Of a stretch of 64,000 nt of DNA, positions 62,700 through 64,000 are shown one piece after another. The notes beneath the pieces are model-generated. The model searched no databases. It saw only the letters and a program-made list of their open reading frames with translations, and had not been told where the DNA came from. Numbering within the stretch: position 1 is the first letter of the stretch; each line of letters starts with the position of its first letter. This stretch comes from Novosphingobium piscinae (GTDB lineage Bacteria > Pseudomonadota > Alphaproteobacteria > Sphingomonadales > Sphingomonadaceae): assembly GCF_014230355.1 (NCBI RefSeq), contig NZ_JACLAX010000006.1, positions 124,001 through 188,000 on the forward strand, read 5' to 3'. A program made the translations under genes and the position numbers.

Positions 62700-63068
62700 A
62701 TGATGGTCTGGGATCTCGGCAAGGCGATGCGCCGCAAGGAGGAGTTCGAGTCGGCGCGGCTCATCGATTTCGCGTTCCGTCAGCGGGCGCGGGCGCTGCG
62801 CTTGCTGATCGGCGCGCTGGGGCTGGGCGGGACCGAACCGGCCGCCCCCGAGCCGGCCGCCCCGGGCCAGCCGGACCCGGGCGCAACGGTCATCGCGCTT
62901 GCCGCCGAGCTGGCGGTGCTCCCCGATGCCCTGGTGGTCGAGCGGCTGGCCGAGCTGAGCGGTCTCGATCGCGACGCCGTGGCGGCGCACCTGCCGGCCT
63001 GCATGGCCGAGGCGCGCCGCCAGGTGATCGCCGAGCGGGGTGATCCCTCGCCGATCCGGCTGGGCTAA
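62700..63068 (+). CDS. small soluble protein of unknown function
   Basis: A 122-residue mostly alpha protein with EEFESARLIDFAFRQRARALRLL at the N-terminal third (shown only in part), a Pro/Ala linker, and VIALAAELAVLPDALVVERLAE. I used ATG 62700, which follows TAAGGCG; GTG 62637 would leave only 41 bases to the divergent start and has no ribosome site. No known domain is recognised. Convergent with ahpF. Confidence 0.5.
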   Translation: MMVWDLGKAMRRKEEFESARLIDFAFRQRARALRLLIGALGLGGTEPAAPEPAAPGQPDPGATVIALAAELAVLPDALVVERLAELSGLDRDAVAAHLPACMAEARRQVIAERGDPSPIRLG

Positions 63069-63072
63069 GGGC

Positions 63073-64000
63073 TCAGGCCGCCTCGGCCACCCGCTCTTCC
63101 GCGGGCAGACGGATCAGGTAGTCGAAGGCCGAGAGCGCCGCGGTGGCTCCCGCGCCGGTGGCGATGATGATCTGCTTGTAGGGCACCGTGGTGGCATCGC
63201 CCGCCGCGAAGATCCCGGGCACCGAGGTCTCGCCGCGCGCGTCGATCTCGATCTCGCCGCGCGGGGTGAGGGCGACGGTGCCCTTGAGCCATTCGGTGTT
63301 CGGCACCAGCCCGATCTGGACGAAGATCCCCTCCAGCTCGACCGTGTGCAGCGTCTCGGTGGGGCGGTCCTGGTAGACCAGCCCGGTCACCTTGCTGCCA
63401 TCGCCCAGCACCTCGGTGGTCAGTGCCGAGGTGATGACCGCCACGTTGGGCAGCGAGCGGAGCTTGGCCTGCAGCACCGCATCGGCGCGCAGCTGGCTGT
63501 CGAACTCGATCAGGGTGACGTGGGCGACGATGCCCGCGAGGTCGATCGCCGCCTCGACGCCCGAGTTGCCGCCGCCGATCACCGCCACGCGCTTGCCCTT
63601 GAACAGCGGGCCGTCGCAGTGCGGGCAATAGGCCACGCCCTTGTTGGCGTATTCCTTCTCGCCCGGCACGTTCATTTTGCGCCAGCGCGCCCCGGTCGAG
63701 AGGATCACCGAACGGGCCTTGAGGCTGGCGCCGTTGGCCAGCACGATCTCGTGCAGGCCGCCGGGACGCGTCGCCGGGATCAGCTGCTCGGCGCGCTGCA
63801 GGTTCATCACGTCGACGTCATAGTCGCGCACGTGGCTTTCCAGCGCGGCGGCCAGCTTGGGGCCGTCGGTCTGCGACACCGAGATGAAGTTCTCGATGCC
63901 CATCGTGTCCATCACCTGGCCGCCGAAGCGCTCTGCCGCCACGCCGGTGCGGATGCCCTTGCGCGCGGTGTAGATCGCCGCGGCCGCGCCGGCCGGGCCG
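63073..64000 (-). CDS. ahpF: alkyl hydroperoxide reductase subunit F, N-terminal part outside window
   Basis: AhpF is the NADH-dependent flavin reductase that reduces AhpC. The visible 309 residues are the C-terminal thioredoxin-reductase-like half: [19 protein letters not shown], the redox CPHC in [14 protein letters not shown], the NADH motif [18 protein letters not shown], and the FAD end [10 protein letters not shown]. The frame is open at the right edge. The longer AhpF form is preferred over TrxB because of the [15 protein letters not shown] and [13 protein letters not shown] forms. Confidence 0.88.
   Translation of the reverse strand, partial: GPAGAAAAIYTARKGIRTGVAAERFGGQVMDTMGIENFISVSQTDGPKLAAALESHVRDYDVDVMNLQRAEQLIPATRPGGLHEIVLANGASLKARSVILSTGARWRKMNVPGEKEYANKGVAYCPHCDGPLFKGKRVAVIGGGNSGVEAAIDLAGIVAHVTLIEFDSQLRADAVLQAKLRSLPNVAVITSALTTEVLGDGSKVTGLVYQDRPTETLHTVELEGIFVQIGLVPNTEWLKGTVALTPRGEIEIDARGETSVPGIFAAGDATTVPYKQIIIATGAGATAALSAFDYLIRLPAEERVAEAA

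Overview
The window is about 64 kb of very GC-rich, densely packed bacterial chromosome. Its gene content and order point to an alphaproteobacterium, most likely a sphingomonad (Novosphingobium/Sphingobium-like). The run dnaA-rpsT-mutM-ubiE-ubiB-coaBC-dut, the UPF0262, CC_3452 and TimA family proteins, and a stand-alone 41-residue type B L36 support this. The genus is an inference. There are no rRNA or tRNA genes, no CRISPR array and no insertion sequence that I can support.

Layout. 1-4163: capsule genes (kpsC cut by the left edge, kpsS, a family 1 glycosyltransferase). 4268-8234: ftsH, a small secreted protein, a DUF3667 membrane protein and rpoZ. 8370-8986: a Phd/PIN toxin-antitoxin pair. 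9009-12393: dnaB, a UPF0262 protein, a GH25-fold protein with altered catalytic residues, and cdd. 12474-20788: a soluble PAS chemoreceptor, a TonB-dependent receptor that looks inserted beside an M14 carboxypeptidase gene, two DUF4136 proteins and an M48 peptidase. 20946-26247: galE, rpmJ, a HAD phosphatase, CC_3452 and HxlR, a cyclophilin and a ComM/YifB ATPase. 26474-30576: a ClpP-fold protein, then rpmH-rnpA-yidD-yidC-yihA. 30959-42143: a GST, an S1/P1 nuclease, a cupin, dapE, a dicarboxylate symporter, a dapB-M48-nth-lipoprotein operon, a sirtuin, a GMC oxidoreductase and a MoeB/ThiF enzyme. 42364-44278: a membrane chemoreceptor with a small membrane partner. 44326-54240: dnaA, rpsT and mutM leftward; ubiE, ubiB, two tandem membrane paralogues, coaBC and dut rightward. 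54338-59311: a third DUF4136 lipoprotein, a Pro-rich membrane protein, trpS, murJ and secB leftward. 59589-64000: timA, mltA, smr, two small unknowns, and ahpF cut by the right edge.

How the genes work together. Most are housekeeping: replication (dnaA, dnaB), ribosome and RNA maturation (rpmH, rpmJ, rpsT, rnpA), membrane protein insertion and export (yidC, yidD, secB, timA, ftsH), cell wall (dapB, dapE, murJ, mltA), ubiquinone and CoA synthesis, and DNA repair (mutM, nth, dut). The accessory layer is chemoreceptors, the toxin-antitoxin pair, capsule genes, the TonB receptor and REP-like repeats.

The most notable points are these. The strong housekeeping promoters share the pattern TTGACt-N17-TAnnGG/CG. 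A near-perfect operator lies in front of an M48 protease operon. The TonB receptor is flanked by a decayed copy of the 3' end of its neighbour. Two undescribed polytopic membrane paralogues sit inside the ubiB-coaBC operon. CoaBC carries an extra linker of about 100 residues. The GH25 protein lacks the canonical catalytic acids.
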